DNA of 5,713 nucleotides from Candidatus Fermentithermobacillaceae bacterium UBA3951 (GCA_002385465.1 DGDN01000079.1:1-5713), one strand, 5' to 3'. Positions 1-5,681 are shown, numbered from the stretch's first letter. The notes: generated by a model from the letters alone, not told the origin. Program-made: numbers and translations.

Positions 1-29
1 GTGGGCTCGGAGATGTGTATAAGAGACAG
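1..29 (+). other. Residual Illumina Nextera Read 2 adapter (not genomic)
   Basis: Bases 11-29 read AGATGTGTATAAGAGACAG, the 19-base Tn5 mosaic end used in Nextera libraries, and bases 1-10 (GTGGGCTCGG) match the Read 2 adapter sequence just upstream of it. This is untrimmed adapter at the edge of an assembled contig. It happens to be in frame with the first gene and supplies a false GTG start at 15, so any protein predicted from there has five artificial N-terminal residues. Confidence 0.97.
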
Positions 30-284
30 ATCCTGGACAGCATCATGAGCACTGCGGAAAGAGATCCCTTGGAGAGGCTTACCGCGAGGGAGCTTGAGAT
101 CCTTGCCTCACTTGCAGAGGGGCTTAGTAACAAGGCTATAGCCGAAAGGCACTATATCAGCGAGAACACGGTCAAGAAACACATTGTCAACATCCTAGAC
201 AAGATGGAATTTCAAGATCGAACTCAAGCCGCACTCTACGCTTTTTCACGAGGCTTAGGTAAGAGGTCGTGTGCAGGTCGCTAG
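30..284 (+). CDS. NarL/FixJ-family response regulator, C-terminal LuxR-type DNA-binding domain (5' truncated)
   Basis: This is the last 84 codons of a gene whose start lies off the contig; the apparent GTG start at 15 belongs to adapter. The residues after a short linker (AERDPLERLTARELEILASL) begin a classic GerE/LuxR helix-turn-helix: LTARELEIL, then AEGLSNKAIAERHYISENTVKKHI as the DNA-contacting helices, and the closing helix NILDKMEFQDRTQAALYA. The linker wording DPLERLTARE is typical of two-component response regulators, where a phosphorylated receiver domain of about 120 residues would precede it. That receiver is missing here, so a stand-alone LuxR regulator is not excluded. The gene ends 40 bases before the signal peptidase start on the same strand, so the two could be co-transcribed. 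Its target is unknown; control of the neighbouring export genes is only an inference from position. Confidence 0.9.
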   Translation: MLDSIMSTAERDPLERLTARELEILASLAEGLSNKAIAERHYISENTVKKHIVNILDKMEFQDRTQAALYAFSRGLGKRSCAGR

Positions 285-324
285 CAGCGGGGAGCAGCCA
301 GTTTCATCCTGTAGGAGAACGATC

Positions 325-1416
325 ATGCTGAAAAAGGCGGGCTACTATATATTCATATTGGTCACCGTCATCCCGTTCACTACTCCGATTGTGACCTACT
401 GGCGTCAAAAACCTACCCTTGCCGTGACGATCAGGAGCTGGAGCATGTACCCGCTCATTACCCGCGGGGACATGGTGTTTGTCTTGCCGACCGGGGCCGG
501 CACTCGCTTTACCGAAGGGCAGATTGTGGTCTTTCGGTCAGCGGAGCACGGCATTAGGGACTGGACCATGCACCGCATTGTGGGTGGAGACAGTGAGAGT
601 GGCTTCATCACCAAGGGAGACAACAACGACCAAACCGACCAAGAGGGTGGGCACTATCCTCCCATCCGGCGGGAATGGATTGCAGGGATAGTCCCGACCA
701 TTGGGTCGTTACCCCTAAAGATCCCGCTCTTGGGTTACATCCCCCTCTTGATTGAGGAGAACATGAAAAACCCGCGCCTCTTGCTTCTACTGCTGGGTAT
801 CCTTGCTTCGGCATTGCTCCTCGACGAGGTTTTCAAGACGAAGAGAAGGCAGAGGAAGGACATCCTGCAGAAAGGGCAGGTCTATCTTCTCGGGGGAGTA
901 GCCTTTGCAATCATGTTGGGAGCCCTTATGCTTATGCGCAGCGTGTTCATCTCTCTTCCTTACGGGGTTGAAAGGACCGCGGGCGCTCTCTTGGGAAGTG
1001 AAGTGGGGATCCTTGAGATTGGGGATTCCCGGGAATTGACCCTGGTGGAGCTTGAAAACAAAGGCACCATACCTTCTTATTACTGTGTCATTTCGCGAGA
1101 CCCGCAGATAACCGTGCATCAAGACAGGTTCTTAATGCGTGGCGGGGATACCGCTCAAGTTATTGTGACTGTCAACGCCCGAGAAGAAGGCATTTTCAAT
1201 GCCAGCATCATCGTGGGCATGTTCATGCCCTTCCTTCCGCCTCCCGTAATCGGTTTTCTGGCCGGCATCAGTTTCTGGCTGGCTATTGTCGTTGTATCTA
1301 GTGTCCCTGCGCTCCCTCTCATAATCTTGCCTTACTTGGAACCGCGCTACAGGCGCCGCTTTGTCAGGGAGATCAGAAGAAGGTGGGCACGTACCCTCGG
1401 AGGTCTGCATCTTTAG
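325..1416 (+). CDS. SipW/ER-type signal peptidase I with extra C-terminal membrane and extracytoplasmic domain
   Basis: A membrane-bound serine protease that removes signal peptides from exported proteins on the outer face of the membrane. The peptidase core shows the S26 boxes: Ser40 in SWSMYP (nucleophile), His83 in TMHRIVGG, and Asp99 in KGDNN. Histidine in place of the bacterial general-base lysine places it in the SipW/archaeal/ER class. One N-terminal membrane segment (about 8-25) anchors it. The protein is 363 residues, much longer than SipW (about 190): after the core come membrane segments at about 151-167, 186-208 and 308-337, a loop of about 100 residues (209-305) with beta-rich, CARDB-like spacing, and a very basic tail (339-356). 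Topology is inferred. I chose ATG 325 because AGGAG lies seven bases upstream; the GTG at 271 would overlap the previous gene and add 18 unlikely residues. Its likely substrate is the next gene. Confidence 0.9.
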   Translation: MLKKAGYYIFILVTVIPFTTPIVTYWRQKPTLAVTIRSWSMYPLITRGDMVFVLPTGAGTRFTEGQIVVFRSAEHGIRDWTMHRIVGGDSESGFITKGDNNDQTDQEGGHYPPIRREWIAGIVPTIGSLPLKIPLLGYIPLLIEENMKNPRLLLLLLGILASALLLDEVFKTKRRQRKDILQKGQVYLLGGVAFAIMLGALMLMRSVFISLPYGVERTAGALLGSEVGILEIGDSRELTLVELENKGTIPSYYCVISRDPQITVHQDRFLMRGGDTAQVIVTVNAREEGIFNASIIVGMFMPFLPPPVIGFLAGISFWLAIVVVSSVPALPLIILPYLEPRYRRRFVREIRRRWARTLGGLHL

Positions 1417-1570
1417 ACCGGCTTATCCTTTGTGATTAGGGCAAAATCACTCGAATTGGCCATCGTTGTTGGATCCTTTTGATGGCGTGCGCCGCCAGCG
1501 GCCATACCACAATAGAACCAGGCTATCTTGGCAAAACGCCAGAAAAAAGATCAGAAGGAGAGGTGCGAAG

Positions 1571-2224
1571 ATGAGAAAGGCAAGCATTCTCGTGATTGTT
1601 GGTCTCCTGGCGGTAACGGGGCTTATGGCAGCAATGGCCTATTCCGACGCTACTATAACGAATGTCGCAGGCCTGATCACTGTTGAGACTGACAGTGCTT
1701 TGCTGGCTTTGACCCCAAATGAAGGAGTTGGACTCGAGGACAAGATCTGCTATGTCGAAGACGGAATGCTGAAGTTCAATTTCGCCGCCGGCATCCACAA
1801 CACCAATATGAACTCACCGTGGAATGGTACCCCATATGACAAAGATTGGGGTCTGCAGCCGGGAAGCATCTACATTTTCGAGGACCTTTTCCGAGTCACG
1901 AATAACAGCCGCGACCGAGTCAGGTTCACGATCTCGCTTACGGGGGAACTCGCCAATTTCGGGCGCGTGTACATCGGCAAGGGTGTAGACGGCCTGATTG
2001 GCAAGACTTTCACCGTCGAGGAGGACGGAGACCTTGTTCCTCCTCATGTGCCGCTCCATAGCAAGATGAGTTGGTACTACCCCGGCAACAACTGGAACAC
2101 CCTGAACCCGGCCATCAAACACCGCAACTACACAGATGTCAGCGTTGCCTTTGTGATACCTGAGGGCGTCAGCTTGGGAGACATAACCGGAGCCATCGTC
2201 GTGCACGCGTGGGCGATTGAGTAG
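1571..2224 (+). CDS. Secreted DUF1102/TasA-like protein, probable SipW-type peptidase substrate
   Basis: A 217-residue exported protein. Residues 1-23 form a signal peptide (Arg2-Lys3, a hydrophobic stretch, then AAMA before Tyr24), with probable cleavage after Ala23. The mature part resembles DUF1102 and the broader TasA/camelysin-like group: VETDSALLALTPN near the N-terminus, a DGMLKFNFA segment, and GLQPGSIYIFEDLFRVTNNS at 94-113, a pattern I recognise from these secreted beta-sandwich proteins. There is no sortase motif and no C-terminal membrane anchor, and only one cysteine. ATG 1571 is preferred over an upstream TTG at 1466 because AGGAGAGGTG precedes it at good spacing and the signal peptide starts there. 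It lies 154 bases after the SipW-type peptidase and before a strong terminator, which suggests a peptidase-substrate pair. Whether it forms fibres like TasA is not shown by the sequence. Family assignment is from motif memory, not a search. Confidence 0.75.
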   Translation: MRKASILVIVGLLAVTGLMAAMAYSDATITNVAGLITVETDSALLALTPNEGVGLEDKICYVEDGMLKFNFAAGIHNTNMNSPWNGTPYDKDWGLQPGSIYIFEDLFRVTNNSRDRVRFTISLTGELANFGRVYIGKGVDGLIGKTFTVEEDGDLVPPHVPLHSKMSWYYPGNNWNTLNPAIKHRNYTDVSVAFVIPEGVSLGDITGAIVVHAWAIE

Positions 2225-2259
2225 CCGTTCGCCGGCTGCCTCTTAGGCGAACACAGCAC

Positions 2260-2298
2260 CGGAAAACCCCCGGAGCGGTCTCCGGGGGTTCCGTGTTT
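2260..2298 (+). terminator. Intrinsic terminator after the secreted protein gene
   Basis: An 11-base-pair uninterrupted stem, AACCCCCGGAG (2265-2275) with CTCCGGGGGTT (2280-2290), closes a four-base loop CGGT. After a two-base bulge (AA, 2263-2264) the stem continues with CGG (2260-2262) pairing CCG (2291-2293). It is followed by TGTTT, a short imperfect T tract. It starts 35 bases after the stop codon and ends the left-hand transcription unit. Confidence 0.88.
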
Positions 2299-2328
2299 GC
2301 TAACCCTCAAGTAATACTTGAGTATGAT
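2297..2328 (+). promoter_or_regulatory. Candidate promoter with MerR/SoxR-like operator in its spacer
   Basis: A -10-like TATGAT (2323-2328) follows a -35-like TTGCTA (2297-2302) at a 20-base spacer, longer than the usual 17. The spacer contains a perfect 8-base inverted repeat around a single central A: CTCAAGTA, A, TACTTGAG (2306-2322). Long 19-20 base spacers with a dyad are characteristic of promoters activated by MerR-family regulators, and CTCAAGT/ACTTGAG is the half-site of the Escherichia coli SoxR operator as I remember it. The hexamers and the repeat are visible; the identity of a regulator is inference. The predicted start of transcription is about 30 bases before the next gene. 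Confidence 0.5.
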
Positions 2329-2365
2329 AACCTGTTGGGTAAGACGGGCATGAGGGGGACCGCAA

Positions 2366-2797
2366 ATGAAGAAGTGGCTTTGTTTCTTGGTCGGGCTTAT
2401 CCCTTTCTTGCTCGGCTATATCATGAACCGTGCGATGATGGCTTTTCCCGCTGTGTCCTTCCCTTACGGAGCTATCGGGCTTATTTCCTTGATCGCTTGG
2501 TTCGGCCTGGGAATGACAACGCGACGTCTTGTTGACTCGGACGGGGAAGCCCTGGCCCTTGTTCACTTGGCGGGGGTTCTCGACCTTCTGTTGCTCTTGT
2601 TTCAAGAGGTTATCCAAGGACACTACTGGGTTAACAAGGTAGGCGTTGCTACACAGTTATTCTACCTTCCGGTTGTGAATATCGCCGCAAAATTCACCGC
2701 CTTCTCGCCCCGTCTTTATTGGACATACGTTTCGGGGCTCGTTCTTATGGTTGCCGCGTTCTCTCTGGGGCGCTTTGTGGGTAAGAGATCTACGTAA
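2366..2797 (+). CDS. Four-helix integral membrane protein of unknown function
   Basis: I do not recognise this 143-residue protein. It starts with Lys-Lys and a hydrophobic helix (about 4-22), followed by further membrane segments at about 33-52, 65-83 and 118-136, with a basic C-terminus (GRFVGKRST). The short charged loop TTRRLVDSDGE between helices two and three is probably cytoplasmic by the positive-inside rule, as are both ends. There are no obvious catalytic motifs, metal-binding clusters or transporter signatures, and only one cysteine (in the first helix). The ATG is supported by GAGGGGG seven bases upstream. It stands alone between a terminator and the promoter of the next gene, and is preceded by a promoter with an inverted repeat resembling MerR-family operators, so it may be a single inducible gene. 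A role in stress or drug response would be speculation. Confidence 0.8.
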   Translation: MKKWLCFLVGLIPFLLGYIMNRAMMAFPAVSFPYGAIGLISLIAWFGLGMTTRRLVDSDGEALALVHLAGVLDLLLLLFQEVIQGHYWVNKVGVATQLFYLPVVNIAAKFTAFSPRLYWTYVSGLVLMVAAFSLGRFVGKRST

Positions 2798-2846
2798 CTG
2801 CTTGACCAATCTATTTAGGCGGGTCACCTTCACTATCACAAATACC

Positions 2847-2875
2847 TTGACAGGGGGCTCCTTAAGGGCTGCAAT
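2847..2875 (+). promoter_or_regulatory. Candidate sigma-A promoter for the NamZ gene
   Basis: A perfect -35 hexamer TTGACA (2847-2852) is followed at 17 bases by TGCAAT (2870-2875), which keeps the final A-A-T and the first T of the -10 consensus. This gives a 5' leader of roughly 110 bases before the NamZ start codon. The -35 is strong but the -10 is weak (four of six), so the assignment is tentative. Confidence 0.4.
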
Positions 2876-2928
2876 GTCGAGCTGAAACAGAATACGGGAG
2901 AACACGTCGAATTCTTATAGAGACACAA

Positions 2929-2956
2929 TGCGGCGATACGTCTTGCACACGCCGCA
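2929..2956 (+). other. Hairpin in the 5' leader of the NamZ gene
   Basis: TGCGGCG (2929-2935) pairs perfectly with CGCCGCA (2950-2956) around a 14-base loop, 38 bases before the start codon. There is no T tract, so it is not a terminator. It could stabilise the messenger or bind a protein, or be chance; nothing in the sequence decides this. Confidence 0.3.
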
Positions 2957-2994
2957 GGGAAATATCACCATATGCACCTTAGGGAGAGGAAAAC

Positions 2995-4551
2995 ATGCGT
3001 CGACTAGTCGCAGGCTTGACCGTTCTAGTGGTTTTACTTGCCGGGCTCCCATCTTCTGTGAGTGCGGCGATTCCCCGTTTCAAGCTGGGGAACGAGGTAC
3101 TGTTCGAAAGGTATCCCCATCTCATAGAGGGAAAGCGTGTCGGGCTCATCACCAACCAAAGCGGAGTCAACAGCCAGGGCGTGAGCACGATCGACGTGCT
3201 GGCCAATGACCCGTCGGTGGTCTTGGCGGCACTGTATGGACCGGAGCACGGCATAGACGGGCAGGCTAAGGCCGGAGCCTACGTTGAATCATACACCCAT
3301 CCTACGCTGGGCATCCCCGTGTACAGCCTTTACGGAGCTACCAGGATGCCCACTGAGGACATGCTCCGGGACATTGACGTTCTTCTCTTTGATATACAGG
3401 ACATCGGGGCGCGGACCTACACCTACATTTCCACCCTCAACTACGCGATGAAAGCGGCGGCCCAATACGGAAAGCCCGTCATAGTGCTCGATAGGCCCAA
3501 CCCCCTGGGCGGCGAGATAGTGGAAGCCCCGGTCCTGGAGGACGCTTTCGAGACATTTGTCGGGGTGGACAACCTTCCCATGGCTCACGGGATGACCGTA
3601 GGTGAACTGGCCAAGTTCTTCAACAGGGAAATCGGCGTCGACCTCACCGTAGTACCGATGGAAGGCTACACACGCGACATGATCTACCAGGATACCGGTT
3701 TGGAGTGGGTCCAGACTTCACCCAACATCCCGGACATTGATTCTGTGTTCGGATATATGGCTACGGGTCTTGGCGAAGGGACCGGTATCCGGCAGGCAGA
3801 CAAGTTCAAATGGATCGGCGGCAAGGGCATTGACAGCGTCCGTTTTGCGGAGCTCCTGAACGGAGCCGGCCTTCCCGGAGTCAAGTACATCCCTGAAGAT
3901 ATCGGGTCCGAAGGCGGAGTCAGGCTTCAGATCACCGATTACCGGACATTCAACCCTGCCAAGTCAGGCTTCTATGCTCTTGCCTTTGCCAGGCAGCTAA
4001 CCGGGTTCAAGGTACCGAAGAGCGGCTCGACTCCTGCGAGCGTGGTCATGTTTGACAAGATAATGGGCACCGACCGGGTGGGCAAGTGGCTTGAGCAGTC
4101 TCTCGCGCCTCAAGAGATGGAATCTCTGTATGCTCACGAACTCGAGGATTTCAAGAGGGAGCGTAAGCAATACCTCATATACGGCTATGCAGGAAAACCC
4201 GGCCATATCGGTGTCACGGTTGACAATGTTGTCATCTTCTTTGACTCCGAGCCGTATATCGATGAAAATAACCGCACCATGGTACCTGTGAGGGCCATAA
4301 GCGAGGCTCTTGGCGCGGTCGTCGGTTGGGATGAGGCTACCAGGACCGTTACCATAGCGAAGGACGCCCTTGAGATCACTCTTACCATCGGCAGCAGCAC
4401 GGCCAAGGTAAATGGGGTGGAGCGTTGGATGGATACCGTCCCTGTCATCAGAAACGACCGCACAATGGTGCCCGTGCGGTTTGTAAGCAGCTTTCTTGGG
4501 GCAAACGTTGACTGGGACCAGGATAACCTTATTGTTGAGATTACACGGTAG
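2995..4551 (+). CDS. namZ: Secreted NamZ-type exo-beta-N-acetylmuramidase (DUF1343) with C-terminal stalk domain
   Basis: NamZ enzymes cut N-acetylmuramic acid from the non-reducing end of peptidoglycan fragments, in cell-wall turnover and recycling. This 518-residue protein has a signal peptide (1-24, VSA before Ala25). The DUF1343 catalytic region (about 30-400) shows LITNQSG at 51-57, GPEHG at 82-86 with Glu84 as the probable catalytic acid, DIQDIGARTYTYI from 133, VLDRPNPLGG at 164-173, SPNIPD at 242-247 and GEGTG at 260-264. The GEGTGIRQADKFKWIG wording fits what I remember of a clostridial subgroup rather than the Bacillus YbbC form. The C-terminus (about 407-518) is a copper-amine-oxidase N-terminal-like domain with two copies of RTMVPVR (427-433 and 489-495), each followed by LGA and WD; in Clostridia it is a common cell-surface or stalk module, not an oxidase. 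GGGAGAGG precedes ATG 2995. No other recycling genes (nagZ, amiE, murQ) are in view. Confidence 0.92.
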   Translation: MRRLVAGLTVLVVLLAGLPSSVSAAIPRFKLGNEVLFERYPHLIEGKRVGLITNQSGVNSQGVSTIDVLANDPSVVLAALYGPEHGIDGQAKAGAYVESYTHPTLGIPVYSLYGATRMPTEDMLRDIDVLLFDIQDIGARTYTYISTLNYAMKAAAQYGKPVIVLDRPNPLGGEIVEAPVLEDAFETFVGVDNLPMAHGMTVGELAKFFNREIGVDLTVVPMEGYTRDMIYQDTGLEWVQTSPNIPDIDSVFGYMATGLGEGTGIRQADKFKWIGGKGIDSVRFAELLNGAGLPGVKYIPEDIGSEGGVRLQITDYRTFNPAKSGFYALAFARQLTGFKVPKSGSTPASVVMFDKIMGTDRVGKWLEQSLAPQEMESLYAHELEDFKRERKQYLIYGYAGKPGHIGVTVDNVVIFFDSEPYIDENNRTMVPVRAISEALGAVVGWDEATRTVTIAKDALEITLTIGSSTAKVNGVERWMDTVPVIRNDRTMVPVRFVSSFLGANVDWDQDNLIVEITR

Positions 4552-4662
4552 GTCCGGGGGCGCACTTTTTCATAGGGAGAAGCTCCTTGCGTTTGGGCAG
4601 GCTTGTCGCGTCTCGGCATGAGTCCGGGCACATAGAATGTACTTAACCTGCGACCGGAGGCG

Positions 4663-5403
4663 GTGATTACCATAGCGTCCGAGACTCTCCTATATCTTGA
4701 ACTTGTGGGCAGGATCCTCCTGGCCGGGGTCCTTGCAGCCCTCCTCGGCTTGGAACGAGAGGTCAGGAACAAAGACGCGGGTTTAAGGACGTATACGCTG
4801 GTGGGACTCGGTTCGGCCTTGATCATGGTTGTGAGCAAGCACGGATTTCTTTCAGTGTTGGGTCCCAATGTCGACGTCGATCCCGCCAGGGTCGCTGCTC
4901 AAGTGGTAAGCGGCATAGGCTTCCTTGGCGGCGGCCTCATATTCGTGAAGAGAGATGTAGTGAGAGGTCTCACCACTGCCGCAGGTCTCTGGCTGTGTTC
5001 CGGAATCGGTCTGGCTGCAGGAGCCGGGATGATCTACCTGGCGGTCTTCGCAACGACAGCGGGGCTCCTCACCATGGTCGGGCTGGACCTGGTGGAACGC
5101 CGCATCTTACGTTCCAAGAGGGACACCGTCTTCCTTGAAGTAGTCTGCCATGACAAGAAGGGCGTCCTTGCCCAGATAAGCACGCTGGTAGCGAAGGCAG
5201 GGTTCAACATCGAGTCGGTAGAGTTAAGAAAGGAAGCAGGCGAAGGCCTGGTTTCCATCCACTTCACCCTGACCGATTCGGGTGCACTAGAGCCCCTTGT
5301 GACGCGATTGGCCGAAGAGGATATCGTAGCTGAAGTCTTTCCAAGCGGGCAGCGGCCGGCCAAGAAAAGGGAGAGGAGGAAGGTCCGCCGGTCGTCTGAA
5401 TGA
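4663..5403 (+). CDS. MgtC/SapB-family membrane protein with C-terminal ACT-like domain
   Basis: A 246-residue inner-membrane protein. The MgtC region (about 10-145) carries the family signatures GLERE (29-33), AGLRTYTLVGLGSAL (39-53), QVVSGIGFLGGGLIF (80-94) and RGLTTAAGLW (101-110), with four likely membrane segments. Residues about 154-226 form an ACT-like small-molecule-binding fold (VFLEVVCHDKKGVLAQISTLVAKAGFNIESVEL), followed by a basic tail (KKRERRKVRR). MgtC proteins are tied to growth in low magnesium and to modulation of ATP synthase or phosphate uptake in some pathogens; the role in environmental Firmicutes is largely unknown and direct Mg2+ transport is not established. The GTG start at 4663 has GGAGG only two bases upstream, an unusually short spacing; ATT at 4666 would sit at five bases, so the exact start is uncertain. 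The 111-base upstream gap shows no convincing promoter or terminator, so it may be co-transcribed with namZ. Confidence 0.9.
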   Translation: MITIASETLLYLELVGRILLAGVLAALLGLEREVRNKDAGLRTYTLVGLGSALIMVVSKHGFLSVLGPNVDVDPARVAAQVVSGIGFLGGGLIFVKRDVVRGLTTAAGLWLCSGIGLAAGAGMIYLAVFATTAGLLTMVGLDLVERRILRSKRDTVFLEVVCHDKKGVLAQISTLVAKAGFNIESVELRKEAGEGLVSIHFTLTDSGALEPLVTRLAEEDIVAEVFPSGQRPAKKRERRKVRRSSE

Positions 5404-5434
5404 GGTTTCCAGCCCGAACCGCCTGCTTACTGCG

Positions 5435-5463
5435 TTGCCCTCTGCGGCAACTATGTATATACT
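5435..5463 (+). promoter_or_regulatory. Candidate sigma-A promoter for the right-edge leader
   Basis: TTGCCC (5435-5440, four of six) and TATACT (5458-5463, five of six) are separated by exactly 17 bases, inside an AT-rich patch that contrasts with the surrounding GC-rich DNA. A short inverted repeat, GTTGCC (5434-5439) and GGCAAC (5446-5451), overlaps the -35 and could be an operator. Transcription would start near 5470 and run through a leader of about 210 bases to the gene beginning at 5682. Confidence 0.45.
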
Positions 5464-5498
5464 CGTAATTGCAACTACTTCTAGGGGGCATTGAGGCC

Positions 5499-5558
5499 GT
5501 GAACGATATCGCCCATATTTTCCAAAAGGCCTCACAAACTGGGATTTTACTTGGCTAA
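5499..5558 (+). CDS. Possible 19-residue leader peptide
   Basis: A GTG-started frame encodes MNDIAHIFQKASQTGILLG and stops at TAA (5556-5558). GAGG sits two bases upstream of the GTG, and a stronger AGGGGG (5483-5488) ten bases upstream, so neither spacing is ideal. Its stop codon touches the first base of the outer stem of the following hairpin (5558-5602), the arrangement seen in translated leaders controlling attenuators. TGAGGCC (5492-5498) can pair with GGCCTCA (5528-5534), which would hide the nearer ribosome binding site. There is no run of one amino acid as in classical biosynthetic attenuators. It could equally be a chance frame or the remnant of a broken gene. Confidence 0.25.
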   Translation: MNDIAHIFQKASQTGILLG

Positions 5559-5602
5559 GCACCGGCCTAGGGCGTACTATGCCCTTTTTTAGGCGCGGTG
5601 CT
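5558..5602 (+). terminator. Nested hairpin with internal intrinsic terminator
   Basis: The inner stem AGGGC (5569-5573) with GCCCT (5581-5585), loop GTACTAT, is followed at once by a T tract (5585-5590), a compact intrinsic terminator on the + strand. Around it lies an outer stem: AGCACCG (5558-5564) with CGGTGCT (5596-5602), continued by GCCTA (5565-5569) with TAGGC (5590-5594) and one bulged G (5595). The outer 3' arm is made only if polymerase passes the T tract. It may terminate the MgtC transcript, act as the first attenuator of the downstream gene, or both. Confidence 0.7.
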
Positions 5603-5619
5603 GGCTACGGTCCAAAAGT

Positions 5620-5665
5620 GGAAAACTGAGGGTCTCGCCGCACTGCGAGACCCTCTAGATTTTCC
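5620..5665 (+). terminator. Long, potentially bidirectional terminator/attenuator before the last gene
   Basis: A perfect 11-base-pair stem GAGGGTCTCGC (5628-5638) with GCGAGACCCTC (5645-5655) closes the loop CGCACT. It can be extended: GGAAAACT (5620-5627) pairs with AGATTTTCC (5657-5665) with A5659 bulged, and T5656 bulged at the base of the core stem. The flanking A and T runs would support termination on either strand. It ends two bases before the GGGAGG of the following gene, so it is a leader element of that gene rather than a remote terminator. Confidence 0.72.
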
Positions 5666-5681
5666 TCGGGAGGACCGGACA

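Noticed and set aside
1402..1419. GGTCT/AGACC hairpin at the end of the signal peptidase gene
   Set aside because: Only five base pairs with an eight-base loop, overlapping the stop codon and lacking a T tract; not a convincing terminator.
1431..1451. GTGATT/AATCAC inverted repeat resembling a CRP or FNR site
   Set aside because: The half-sites are too far apart for CRP (TGTGA and TCAC separated by 11 bases) and do not fit FNR; no promoter hexamers sit around it.
1466..1570. Upstream extension of the secreted protein from a TTG start
   Set aside because: It would add 35 basic residues before a perfect signal peptide, and has no ribosome binding site, whereas ATG 1571 has a strong one.
2293..2535. 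An 80-codon frame beginning inside the terminator
   Set aside because: It starts in the terminator stem, runs through the operator-like repeat, and overlaps the better supported membrane protein gene in another frame.
2928..3209. A 93-codon frame overlapping the NamZ start
   Set aside because: It lies out of frame across the signal peptide and catalytic region of NamZ, has no ribosome binding site and no recognisable domain.
4603..4638. TTGTCG and TAGAAT as a promoter for the MgtC-family gene
   Set aside because: The two hexamers are 24 bases apart and no better -35 lies at 16-18 bases from TAGAAT.
4185..4868. A 227-codon open frame on the minus strand
   Set aside because: It overlaps the end of namZ and the start of the MgtC-family gene, both strongly supported by conserved motifs. 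Its product is rich in Arg, Thr and Ser with no recognisable domain, as expected of an antisense shadow.
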